From IMG/VR virus record IMGVR_UViG_3300031963_007040, positions 1 through 24,744 of that record: DNA of 24,744 bases; one strand, 5' to 3'. Of the stretch, positions 14,589 through 21,982 are shown piece by piece (the first letter of the stretch is position 1; each line of letters begins with the position of its first letter). Both the position numbers and the translations under genes were made by a program. Source of the DNA: a virus. The notes under the pieces are model-generated. The model saw nothing but the letters and a program-made list of their open reading frames with translations. It made no database searches and was not told where the DNA came from.

Positions 14589-14639
14589 GCCGAAACGCCC
14601 TTCGGGGCGTCCACTCGTAATGCGGGTGCTGACGAGGCC
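14588..14639 (+). ncRNA. Type II hammerhead self-cleaving ribozyme (candidate)
   Basis: All three core elements and all three stems are present in the type II (open stem II) order. Stem II 5' strand GGCC is 14588-14591. GAAA is 14592-14595. Stem III ACGCCC / GGGCGT (14595-14600 with 14605-14610) closes on a TTCG tetraloop. The cleavage nucleotide C17 is 14611, preceded by GU. Stem I CACTCG / CGGGTG (14612-14617 with 14623-14628) has loop TAATG. CUGANGA is CTGACGA at 14629-14635. Stem II 3' strand GGCC is 14636-14639. Predicted cleavage is between 14611 and 14612. Stem II is only 4 bp, the main uncertainty. Confidence 0.85.
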
Positions 14640-14677
14640 GTCCTTCGTCTGAGAGTGAAACACGAACCAACGAACAA

Positions 14678-14893
14678 ATGAGCACCTCACACTATTCACG
14701 CAGGCCGTATCAAGGCCCGCAACCAACCGCACCCAACACAAAACGGCACAGCGTTGCCTACGCCTGCGGCCTTGGCGCACTCCTGATCGCTGACCTCGTG
14801 GCAATCCAGTATTGCGATTGCCTAGGCGAGTCGCTTGTCATCGCCGGGCTGGCGATCCTCACGACATTGACAATGGCAAGGAGGGCAGCATGA
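14678..14893 (+). CDS. Small two-pass membrane protein
   Basis: 71 residues, first gene after the ribozyme. The hydrophilic N terminus (residues 1-24) is followed by two hydrophobic segments, SVAYACGLGALLIADLVAI (about 25-43) and SLVIAGLAILTTLTMA (about 52-67), ending in RRAA. The leader is A/C-rich (AACCAACGAACAA) with no Shine-Dalgarno site. It may be a superinfection-exclusion or membrane-modifying early protein; nothing specific is recognised. Its stop overlaps the next ATG. Confidence 0.55.
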   Translation: MSTSHYSRRPYQGPQPTAPNTKRHSVAYACGLGALLIADLVAIQYCDCLGESLVIAGLAILTTLTMARRAA

Positions 14894-15597
14894 GCGGCTA
14901 CATGAGCGGATTGCTCAACGGCAAGCCTTGCTGGAGTCCGTCGGCACGTACTCGGGAATACGAGTTTGGCCCGGCTGCGACAAACGAAACGGAGAACCAG
15001 GCAATACTGCGCGAGGCTGCGCAGCTGGTAGCCGACGCCGTCCGGCGGGGACTGGCACGTCGGGCAGATGAGCCCACGCTGACCGAGGCGCAGGCCGGTG
15101 CCATCCTGGACAAGGCGGCGTCTGGTGGATTGTTTCGGCGGCGTGCACCGCGCCAGACTAAGTTCTGTGCGTGCGGTGAACTAATGGGGCGCAGGGCGCT
15201 TAAATGCACCGCGTGCTGGGACCGCGAGCGTCAGCCGCGCATCCGGGCACCAAAGCCGCACAAGGTCCGGTTTTGCGGATGCGGCGTGCAACTGCCGACG
15301 GCATGGAGTCAGCGCTGCATTGATTGCCGAAGGCCCATGAAGCCTTGCACAGCCTGCGGGACAATTTTTAGACCAAACGAGAAAAAGGCTAAAGCATGCT
15401 CCCGGGAATGCCTACAGACTCTGCTGTCTCAGGCGCAGCTGGCGCGCGTCAAAACGACGGTCAAAATCCCGTGCATGGTCTGCGGCATTGAGTTTGCCAA
15501 CTATCGCAAGGGCAAAGGCCCGCGCAAAACGTGCAGCATGGAGTGCAAGCGCAAGGTCGCACAGTTGAACGCAAAAAACTTTAAGGCTAAAAAATGA
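14890..15597 (+). CDS. Protein with four zinc ribbons
   Basis: 235 residues from ATG 14890, supported by GGAGG at 14879-14883. After a helical N-terminal third there are four Cys quartets: C93/C95 with C106/C109; C129/C131 with C143/C146; C153/C156 with C170/C174; C195/C198 with C215/C219. The last two have the form CxxC...CSxEC, typical of small treble-clef or HNH-associated ribbons. The linkers are very basic. It probably binds nucleic acid or RNA polymerase; it precedes the helicase-methylase gene with a 4-base overlap. Confidence 0.65.
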   Translation: MSGYMSGLLNGKPCWSPSARTREYEFGPAATNETENQAILREAAQLVADAVRRGLARRADEPTLTEAQAGAILDKAASGGLFRRRAPRQTKFCACGELMGRRALKCTACWDRERQPRIRAPKPHKVRFCGCGVQLPTAWSQRCIDCRRPMKPCTACGTIFRPNEKKAKACSRECLQTLLSQAQLARVKTTVKIPCMVCGIEFANYRKGKGPRKTCSMECKRKVAQLNAKNFKAKK

Positions 15598-17783
15598 CTT
15601 ACGACGAATACATCACAGGAAAGCAAAAGACCGTGCGGGATGCCGGTTTTGAGCCTTTGCCGATCATTGCGCCGCTTTTTGACTGGCAAGCGCACATCGT
15701 GCGTTGGGCGGTTAGGAAAGGGCGTTGCGCACTGTTTGAGGACTGCGGACTTGGCAAGACTGCCCAGCAGCTCGAATGGGCGAGCCAGGTAGTGCAGCAC
15801 ACTGGCGGCAGCGTGCTTATCCTGACTCCTCTTGCGGTGGCATCTCAAACAGCTAGGGAGGCGCAGAAGTTTGGCATCGAAGCAAAACAGATCGCGAGCG
15901 GTGACGAAATTACCGCACCAGGAGTTTGGATCACAAACTACGAGAAGCTAGAGCATTTTGATTGCTCAGTGTTTGCCGGGGTAGTTTTGGACGAGAGTAG
16001 TATTCTCAAATCCTTCACAGGAAAAACGAGAAAAGCACTGACATATGCCTTTTCGCAGACACCGTACAGGCTCGCATGTACCGCGACACCGTCACCGAAC
16101 GACTACACTGAACTCGGGCAGCACGCTGAGTTTCTTGGCATCTGCTCGCTTGCTCAGATGCTTGCGACGTTCTTTGTGAACGACACGTTTAACACTGGCG
16201 ACTGGAGGCTTAAAAAGCACGCTGAAAGCGAGTTTTGGAAGTGGCTGGCAAGTTGGGCCGCGTGCGTTTCAAAGCCGTCTGATATTGGATTTGAAAACGA
16301 TGGGTACGATCTGCCATCACTCAACATGCAAACGATTCTAGTGGACGCTGACATCAGCACAGACACCGGGGACGACTTGTTTCGCATTGCCACGCTATCC
16401 GCGACGACGATGCACAGGGAAATGCGCATGACATCGGCAGACCGATCCGATGCTGTCGCAAATCTAGTGAACGGATCAGATGAACCTTGGATTGTGTGGT
16501 GTAACACAAACGACGAAGCAGACAATCTTGCCCAGCGAATCCCGGATGCGATTGAAGTGCGTGGCTCGGATGCGCCATCCCGCAAAGAGTCTTTGCTGTC
16601 CGATTTCAGCCAAGGACGGGCTCGCGTCATTATCACAAAGCCAAGCATTGCTGGGTTTGGGCTCAACTGGCAGCACTGCCGCAACGTGGCGTTTGTGGGG
16701 CTCTCCTACTCGTTTGAGGACTTTTACCAAGCTTTAAGGCGGTCTTACAGGTTTGGGCAAACGCAAGAGGTGAACGCCTACATCGTGCAGGCAAAGACGG
16801 AAGGAGCCATCCTTCAATCAATCAGACGCAAAATTGAGCAACATAAGAAAATGCAAGAGAACATGAAACTAGCAGCAGCAGAAATGACTTTTCAGAAGTC
16901 CGAGACAGTGGAAGCGGAAACCGGAGTGGAAACGTACACCGGGAACAACTGGACAGTGCATCACGGTGACTGTGTCCGAGTGGCAAAAACGATCCCGACT
17001 GGCTCAATTGACTTTTCAGTTTTCAGTCCGCCGTTTGCTGACTTGTTTACTTACTCAAACGATCCGCAAGACATGGGAAACTGTGACTCAATGGCAGACT
17101 TTATGGTGCACTTTGATTTTCTGATCCAGGAGTTCAAACGGATCATGCAACCTGGGCGCGAAGTCGCGGTGCATTGCGTGGACCTTCTTTCGACAAAATG
17201 GAAACACGGCGCAATCCAGTTCCAAGACTTTAGCGGGGAGATCATCCGAGCCTTCTGGAAGCATGACTTCCTGTTTCACTCTCGCATCTGCATCTGGAAG
17301 AGTCCGGTAACAGAGATGCAGCGCACCAAAGCGCACGGGCTACTCCACAAAACGCTGAAAACCGATTCATCCAGTTCGCGAGTTGGTTGCGCTGATTACT
17401 TACTCGTGTTTCGCGCTCCGGGGGAAACGGTGGTGCCAGTGACAAAGGACGGATCAGAGTTTCCAGTTTCTTGGTGGCAGGAGGTAGCGTCTCCAGTCTG
17501 GATGACAGTTGACCAAGGGCGAGTGTTAAACGGCGAAGTGGCACGCGACCAAGCCGACGAAAAACACATTTGCCCGCTTCAGCTTGACGTGATCGAACGC
17601 GCCATCACGCTTTGGAGTAACCCGGGCGACTTAGTTTACTCGCCGTTTACGGGCATCGGTTCCGAAGGGTACGGCGCTTTGACCCTTGGCAGGCGTTTTG
17701 TCGGGTCTGAACTTAAAAAGTCCTACGCAGAACACGCCGTTACGAACCTGCGCAACATTGAAGCTCAACCCAGCCTATTCTAA
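15594..17783 (+). CDS. Superfamily 2 helicase fused to a DNA N4/N6 methyltransferase
   Basis: 729 residues. The first 440 residues are an SNF2-like helicase: FDWQ (Q32), Walker A EDCGLGKT (49-56), Walker B VVLDESS (D133, E134), motif III ACTATPSP (161-168), and motif VI QALRRSYRFGQ (379-389). The last 280 residues are a beta-class methyltransferase with motif IV SPPF (478-481) and motif I SPFTGIGSEG (683-692), permuted as in PF01555 enzymes. Such fusions occur in phages and probably methylate phage DNA, perhaps protecting it from restriction. No nuclease domain is evident. It overlaps both neighbours by 1 to 4 bases. Confidence 0.85.
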   Translation: MTYDEYITGKQKTVRDAGFEPLPIIAPLFDWQAHIVRWAVRKGRCALFEDCGLGKTAQQLEWASQVVQHTGGSVLILTPLAVASQTAREAQKFGIEAKQIASGDEITAPGVWITNYEKLEHFDCSVFAGVVLDESSILKSFTGKTRKALTYAFSQTPYRLACTATPSPNDYTELGQHAEFLGICSLAQMLATFFVNDTFNTGDWRLKKHAESEFWKWLASWAACVSKPSDIGFENDGYDLPSLNMQTILVDADISTDTGDDLFRIATLSATTMHREMRMTSADRSDAVANLVNGSDEPWIVWCNTNDEADNLAQRIPDAIEVRGSDAPSRKESLLSDFSQGRARVIITKPSIAGFGLNWQHCRNVAFVGLSYSFEDFYQALRRSYRFGQTQEVNAYIVQAKTEGAILQSIRRKIEQHKKMQENMKLAAAEMTFQKSETVEAETGVETYTGNNWTVHHGDCVRVAKTIPTGSIDFSVFSPPFADLFTYSNDPQDMGNCDSMADFMVHFDFLIQEFKRIMQPGREVAVHCVDLLSTKWKHGAIQFQDFSGEIIRAFWKHDFLFHSRICIWKSPVTEMQRTKAHGLLHKTLKTDSSSSRVGCADYLLVFRAPGETVVPVTKDGSEFPVSWWQEVASPVWMTVDQGRVLNGEVARDQADEKHICPLQLDVIERAITLWSNPGDLVYSPFTGIGSEGYGALTLGRRFVGSELKKSYAEHAVTNLRNIEAQPSLF

Positions 17784-18772
17784 TGAACATCCGACATTCC
17801 TCACTCCCAAAACTGGCCCTGTGCGGCCAGTACCAAGGCGCTTCTGGCACGTCCGAGGCCGCCGCACGCGGCACTATGCTGGACCGTGTTTTCCGCGACG
17901 CCTGGACGACCGGCGAGCTGCCGCGTGACCTTAACGACGAGGACACAGCAGCAGTGCAATGGGCCATCAACAAGTGCATCCTGCTCAACGGCGGCGCTGA
18001 CCGGCTGACGACCGACGAGGCCGACTGCAAGGTCCGCACAATCGGACTTGACCACGAGGGCACCGCTGATGGCGTGGCAGTGCGCGGGCAGTGGTCAATC
18101 GACCTCAAGAGCGGGCAGGTGTACGACTACGCCGCACAGATGGCAGCCTACGCACTGGGGCTGATGCAGACGCACTTTGTGGGGTACTGGACGACGCATT
18201 TGCTGTTTTGCGATCAGAAGCAGGTTGTCAGTCACCGCTGGAGTTACCAAGAAGCGCACGACCTAGTGCACAGCGTGCTTGCCAACGTGGGCACCGCGCC
18301 GGTTGAAAACGAGTACTGCGGCTGGTGTGCAAAAAGCCTGACCTGTCCTGCGAGAGTTGCCAGCAAAGACAGCGCGCTGGTGACCGTTGCCGGGCTCGCG
18401 CCGACAGTCCAGGACGAGGGATTTCTGGCACTGCTCAATGACCCAGACCGGCTCGGGCAATTCTTGGCAGCGTGCCAGACGCTGGACGACTTCCGAGACG
18501 CTGCCAAGGAGAAGGCACGCGGATTGCTTGAAGCTGGCGTGAAGGTGCCAGGCTGGAGACTGCAAAAGCCGCGTGCAAGCGAGTACATCGAGGCCGAACA
18601 TATCGCGCAGGCAGTGCGAAACGGTGCAATCGGTGCCGGTGACGCGATTCTAGCGCAAGGCTCGATCAGCCTTAAAAAGGCGCAATCTCTTTGGAGTGCA
18701 GCCGGTGCAGTGCTGCCGGATGAGATTGTGCAGCGAAAGATTGGGCAGGCTCCACTTGTGGCATCAAAATGA
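17783..18772 (+). CDS. PD-(D/E)XK exonuclease (Cas4/DUF2800-like)
   Basis: 329 residues. The nuclease core shows GTADGV (D96), SIDLKSG (D107, K109) and the following YAAQMAAYALGLM helix, the order D...(D/E)xK...Q of PD-(D/E)XK enzymes such as lambda-exonuclease-like and DUF2800 proteins. A Cys cluster at C179, C182 and C188 (YCGWCAKSLTC) may coordinate zinc or an iron-sulfur cluster. Adjacent RuvC-like, RecT-like and SSB-like genes suggest a role in resecting DNA ends for recombination. Confidence 0.7.
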   Translation: MNIRHSSLPKLALCGQYQGASGTSEAAARGTMLDRVFRDAWTTGELPRDLNDEDTAAVQWAINKCILLNGGADRLTTDEADCKVRTIGLDHEGTADGVAVRGQWSIDLKSGQVYDYAAQMAAYALGLMQTHFVGYWTTHLLFCDQKQVVSHRWSYQEAHDLVHSVLANVGTAPVENEYCGWCAKSLTCPARVASKDSALVTVAGLAPTVQDEGFLALLNDPDRLGQFLAACQTLDDFRDAAKEKARGLLEAGVKVPGWRLQKPRASEYIEAEHIAQAVRNGAIGAGDAILAQGSISLKKAQSLWSAAGAVLPDEIVQRKIGQAPLVASK

Positions 18773-19245
18773 GCACTCAAAACTACATCGCCATCGACCC
18801 AGGCGTGGGCGGCGGCATTGCCTACACCGACACCGACGGCAGCGTGCATGCACTGCCGATGCCGGAGACGCTGCATGACCTCGACACGCAGTTTCAAATC
18901 CTTGTCACGCGAACCACTGGGCCGTTTTTTCCAACTTCTATCGTGTTTTTGGAGGAACTCCCGAAGTTTGCAGGCAAAATGAGCGGCTCAAGCATGGCTA
19001 CCATGTTCCGCAACTACGGAAGAATCGAGGGCATCCTTGCCGCCTACGGTGCTCGGATTGAGTATCTGCCGCCCAAAAAGTGGCAACAGGCTCTTGGGCT
19101 CGGTGACAAGAAAACGCACGGGGACCGCTGGAAAGCTCATCTCAAAGGCCGTGCTCAGGCGCTATATCCGCAACTCACAGTGACGCTCAAGACCGCCGAC
19201 GCACTGTTAATTTTAGAGGCGGGAATGAAACTAAAGAACAAATGA
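18769..19245 (+). CDS. RuvC-like Holliday junction resolvase
   Basis: 158 residues. The RNase H fold motifs are visible: YIAIDPGVGGGIA (D10), VFLEELPKF (E62/E63), and TADALLILEAG (D144). Spacing and length match phage RuvC-type resolvases, which cut four-way junctions with two metal ions. The typical His before the last Asp is not obvious, with Lys or Thr in its place. It overlaps both neighbours by four bases in the recombination block. Confidence 0.8.
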   Translation: MSTQNYIAIDPGVGGGIAYTDTDGSVHALPMPETLHDLDTQFQILVTRTTGPFFPTSIVFLEELPKFAGKMSGSSMATMFRNYGRIEGILAAYGARIEYLPPKKWQQALGLGDKKTHGDRWKAHLKGRAQALYPQLTVTLKTADALLILEAGMKLKNK

Positions 19246-19976
19246 ACCTGATACCATTCGATCAAACCAAACTGATGGCCGAGGCCATCGCAAAATCCAA
19301 ACTCTTTGGCATCCAGACCGCCGAGCAGGCTCTTGCGCTGGGCTTGCTATGCCAAGCTGAAGGACGCCACCCGGCCGAAGCCGCCCGCGATTACCACATC
19401 ATCGGGGGCAAGCCGTCGCTTAAGTCCGAGGCCATGCTGGCACGGTTCCAGCAAGCCGGGGGCCGCGTGGAGTGGCACGAGTACACGCACGAGGCAGTCT
19501 CGGGCACCTTTACGCACCCGCAGGGCGGCAGCCTCAAAGTATCCTGGACAATTAAGGACGCCGAGCGGGCCGGGCTGACTAGCAACCCGACCTGGCGCAA
19601 GTTTCCGAGGCAGATGCTCAAGGCTAGGTGCATTTCCGAAGCAGTCCGGGGAATCTTTCCCGGGGTACTGTCAGGACTTTACGCACCCGAGGAGGTCCAA
19701 GAGTTTGCGCCGGTGCAGGTGCAAACGGAACCGGAACCTGTACAGGTCGAAGCTGAGCCTGTAGAGTTACCAGTCCCGCCAATGCTCGAACGAATTCATC
19801 CCATGCAGCGCTTGCTGGCCGACAAGTCAGCGGCGCAGCGTGAAAAAGTCACGCAAGGGGCCATCAAACGGGGCTGGATTAAAGCAGAGGGACAGACATA
19901 CCTCGACATCCCGGGGGACATTATCACGCAGGCAGTAGCATTCCCTGAGCGGTTTTTCAGCGCCTTCGGTATCTAA
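19242..19976 (+). CDS. RecT-like single-strand annealing protein
   Basis: 244 residues. Conserved-looking blocks are QAEGRHPAEAARDYHIIGGK, LKSEAMLARFQQAGG, SGTFTHPQGGSLKVSWT, NPTWRKFPRQMLKARCISE, and GVLSGLYAPEEVQ. These resemble a phage recombination protein group often annotated as RecT-like. The linker (about 160-185) is Glu/Pro/Val-rich. Proteins of this type anneal complementary single strands. Assignment rests on pattern memory plus neighbours (nuclease upstream, SSB downstream). Confidence 0.6.
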   Translation: MNLIPFDQTKLMAEAIAKSKLFGIQTAEQALALGLLCQAEGRHPAEAARDYHIIGGKPSLKSEAMLARFQQAGGRVEWHEYTHEAVSGTFTHPQGGSLKVSWTIKDAERAGLTSNPTWRKFPRQMLKARCISEAVRGIFPGVLSGLYAPEEVQEFAPVQVQTEPEPVQVEAEPVELPVPPMLERIHPMQRLLADKSAAQREKVTQGAIKRGWIKAEGQTYLDIPGDIITQAVAFPERFFSAFGI

Positions 19977-19985
19977 AAACACACT

Positions 19986-20390
19986 ATGCCATCACTCAAA
20001 ATTGAACCCAACCAACAGCAAACCAGCATCGAAGCTGGGGTGCACCTCGCGAAAATCGAGCACGCTATCGAGGCTGTTTCAAAGGCCGGAAACGAAATGC
20101 TGCAGCTTGAATGCAAAGTGGGACCGCTGACGTTCCGCGCCTACATCGTGTTTACGGCGAAGAACAGCCGCAACGTGGCTGAGTTTGCGACGGCTATCGG
20201 AAAGCGCGTTGTGGAAGGCAAAACGCTTGTCATCGAAACCGAGGACTGCATTGGTAAGATTGCCAAGGTTGAACTCGGGCCCGGTGACCGGATCAGCGAC
20301 AAGACCGGAAAGCCGTACCTCGAAATCAAGCGCTGGCTGCCGCCTAGCGTTGCTGATGATGACCTGATGCCAGACGAAATCCCGTTCTAA
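19986..20390 (+). CDS. Single-stranded DNA-binding-like protein
   Basis: 134 residues with OB-fold-like strands (HLAKIEHAIEAVSKAGNEML, GPLTFRAYIVFT, CIGKIAKVELGPGD) and an acidic C terminus DDDLMPDEIPF. The final acidic-Ile-Pro-Phe tip matches the SSB tail that recruits partner proteins. The family may be DUF669-like rather than classical SSB. It lies next to the annealing protein and helicase genes, as expected for a replication cassette. The leader AAAACACACT has no Shine-Dalgarno site. Confidence 0.7.
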   Translation: MPSLKIEPNQQQTSIEAGVHLAKIEHAIEAVSKAGNEMLQLECKVGPLTFRAYIVFTAKNSRNVAEFATAIGKRVVEGKTLVIETEDCIGKIAKVELGPGDRISDKTGKPYLEIKRWLPPSVADDDLMPDEIPF

Positions 20391-20434
20391 TGACCGTTTT
20401 GGGGGCCGCGCATCCAACTAACGCGGGAACACCA

Positions 20435-20650
20435 ATGAACAAAACTGAACTGACAGAAGCGGAGCGAATTGCGGATGAATTGATGAAGACTCACACGGCA
20501 CTGGTTAATTCTGGGCAGCCTGGACTGCATCCGCTGGCAACTGACACTTATAAGCTCGCAAAGGCGATCCGACTTTTTAGTGCCAAAGCAGAGCCGGAGA
20601 TTGTGTCCGACCTAGTCCGAGCACAAAGACGACACGAGGCAGCGCTTTAA
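20435..20650 (+). CDS. Small helical hypothetical protein
   Basis: 71 residues from ATG 20435. An earlier in-frame ATG at 20390 overlaps the upstream stop but would add 15 residues of unlikely composition (TVLGAAHPTNAGTP). GGGAA lies 9 bases upstream of 20435. The protein is helical (ELTEAERIADELMKTHTAL, then LATDTYKLAKAIRLF) and ends RAQRRHEAAL. No family is recognised; it sits between the SSB-like and helicase genes. Confidence 0.5.
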   Translation: MNKTELTEAERIADELMKTHTALVNSGQPGLHPLATDTYKLAKAIRLFSAKAEPEIVSDLVRAQRRHEAAL

Positions 20651-20653
20651 GGC

Positions 20654-21982
20654 ATGAGCGCACAAAACATCCCGCAGGCTGAACAAGCCGAGCGGGCGGT
20701 GCTGGGCTGTCTACTTTTTGCCCCTCACACCGCACTCCCATCGGTGACAGTTTCGGGGCTGACCGCTGCGGACTTTTACAACCCGACGTTTGCCAAAATC
20801 TTCAGCGGCATCCAAGCGACCGCTGATGCCGGGGAAAGCCTCAACCCGATCGGGCTTGCGACAAAACTTGCGCACCAGGGCGTCGCGTTTGCAATCATTT
20901 CGGAACTCTCCACCGGGATGCCAAGCCTTGAGCCGCTCCCGAGCTGGTGCGGACTGGTGCTGGACGCATCAAGGCGGCGCAGGTTGCTGCAACAACTGAT
21001 TGAGGCGGCAAAAGCGCTAAGCGATGGGCTGCCGACTGGCGACGTCGTGGCCGGGCTAGGCGACGCTGTGACGGTTGCCAGTGCCGAGCAAGGGCTGGGT
21101 TCTATAGTACAAACGGCGTTCAATGACCTCCTGACCTATGATACGGAGTGCGATAGAAACAACCTGATTGGCAACCGGTGGCTGTGCAAGGGCGGCTCGC
21201 TTCTTATCAACGCTCAAAGCGGCATCGGGAAAAGCTCTCTGACGATGCAGCTTGCCATCGGTTGGGCATTGCACGGAAAAGGACATTTTGCAGGCGCTTT
21301 GACGTTTGCAATTACACCAGTTCGACCGCTCAAAAGCCTAATTTTACAAGCCGAAAACGATATCGGAGATCAAGCGGAAATCTTGCAATCTGTGATTTGC
21401 AAATACGGGAAAAACGAATGCGGCGAGTCTGAAAAACAAGCATTAAACGAGCGGTTGGTTTTTTATCGGGATAACGTACACAGCGGGCCGGAGTTTTTAA
21501 GGGTGCTCGAAGCGCTTATCGTTAAGCACAAACCTGACGTTGCGTGGATTGATCCTTTAATGTGCTATCTCGGCGACGATATTTCTGACCAAAAAGTGGT
21601 TACCGAGTTTTGCAATGGGCTAAACCGAATCAGTAGCAAAACCGGAGTCTTGTTGGTGCTGATACATCACCTGCCAAAACCACGGGAGGGCACCGCACGA
21701 ACCGATTCGGACTTGGCTTATGCCGGATTCGGCTCATCCGCGCTTACAAACTGGGCCCGTGAGGTGGTGACTCTACAGAGAGTCGAGACTGAGCCAGGAC
21801 AGCCGCCGACGTGCTCGCTGACGGCAACCAAGCGCAGGCTGAGGGCTGGCATGAGCACCTGGGAGGGGCAACCAAGCGCAAGAATATACATTCGGCACAG
21901 TCCCAACCCAGAGAAGCACGGCATGATTTGGCAGCAATGCCCGCAGCCGGAACCGCCGGAAGAACCCAAAAAACGCAAATGA
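20654..21982 (+). CDS. Replicative DNA helicase (DnaB N-domain plus RepA-like ATPase)
   Basis: 442 residues. The N-terminal domain starts NIPQAEQAERAVLGCLLF, the DnaB N-terminal signature. The ATPase has Walker A NAQSGIGKSS (186-195, K193), Walker B VAWIDPLM (D300) and a following LIHHLPKP (H338, H339), as in KaiC/RepA-like hexameric helicases. It probably unwinds the replication fork. The C terminus is Pro/Lys-rich and overlaps the initiator-like gene by four bases, suggesting joint expression. Confidence 0.82.
   Translation: MSAQNIPQAEQAERAVLGCLLFAPHTALPSVTVSGLTAADFYNPTFAKIFSGIQATADAGESLNPIGLATKLAHQGVAFAIISELSTGMPSLEPLPSWCGLVLDASRRRRLLQQLIEAAKALSDGLPTGDVVAGLGDAVTVASAEQGLGSIVQTAFNDLLTYDTECDRNNLIGNRWLCKGGSLLINAQSGIGKSSLTMQLAIGWALHGKGHFAGALTFAITPVRPLKSLILQAENDIGDQAEILQSVICKYGKNECGESEKQALNERLVFYRDNVHSGPEFLRVLEALIVKHKPDVAWIDPLMCYLGDDISDQKVVTEFCNGLNRISSKTGVLLVLIHHLPKPREGTARTDSDLAYAGFGSSALTNWAREVVTLQRVETEPGQPPTCSLTATKRRLRAGMSTWEGQPSARIYIRHSPNPEKHGMIWQQCPQPEPPEEPKKRK

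Noticed and set aside
14595-14610. UUCG hairpin as a simple intrinsic terminator
   Set aside because: There is no U-tract after the stem, and the hairpin fits exactly as stem III of the ribozyme.
20390-20434. ATG 20390 as the start of the small gene before the helicase
   Set aside because: The extra 15 residues have unlikely composition, and ATG 20435 has a purine-rich site at a suitable distance; it cannot be fully excluded.
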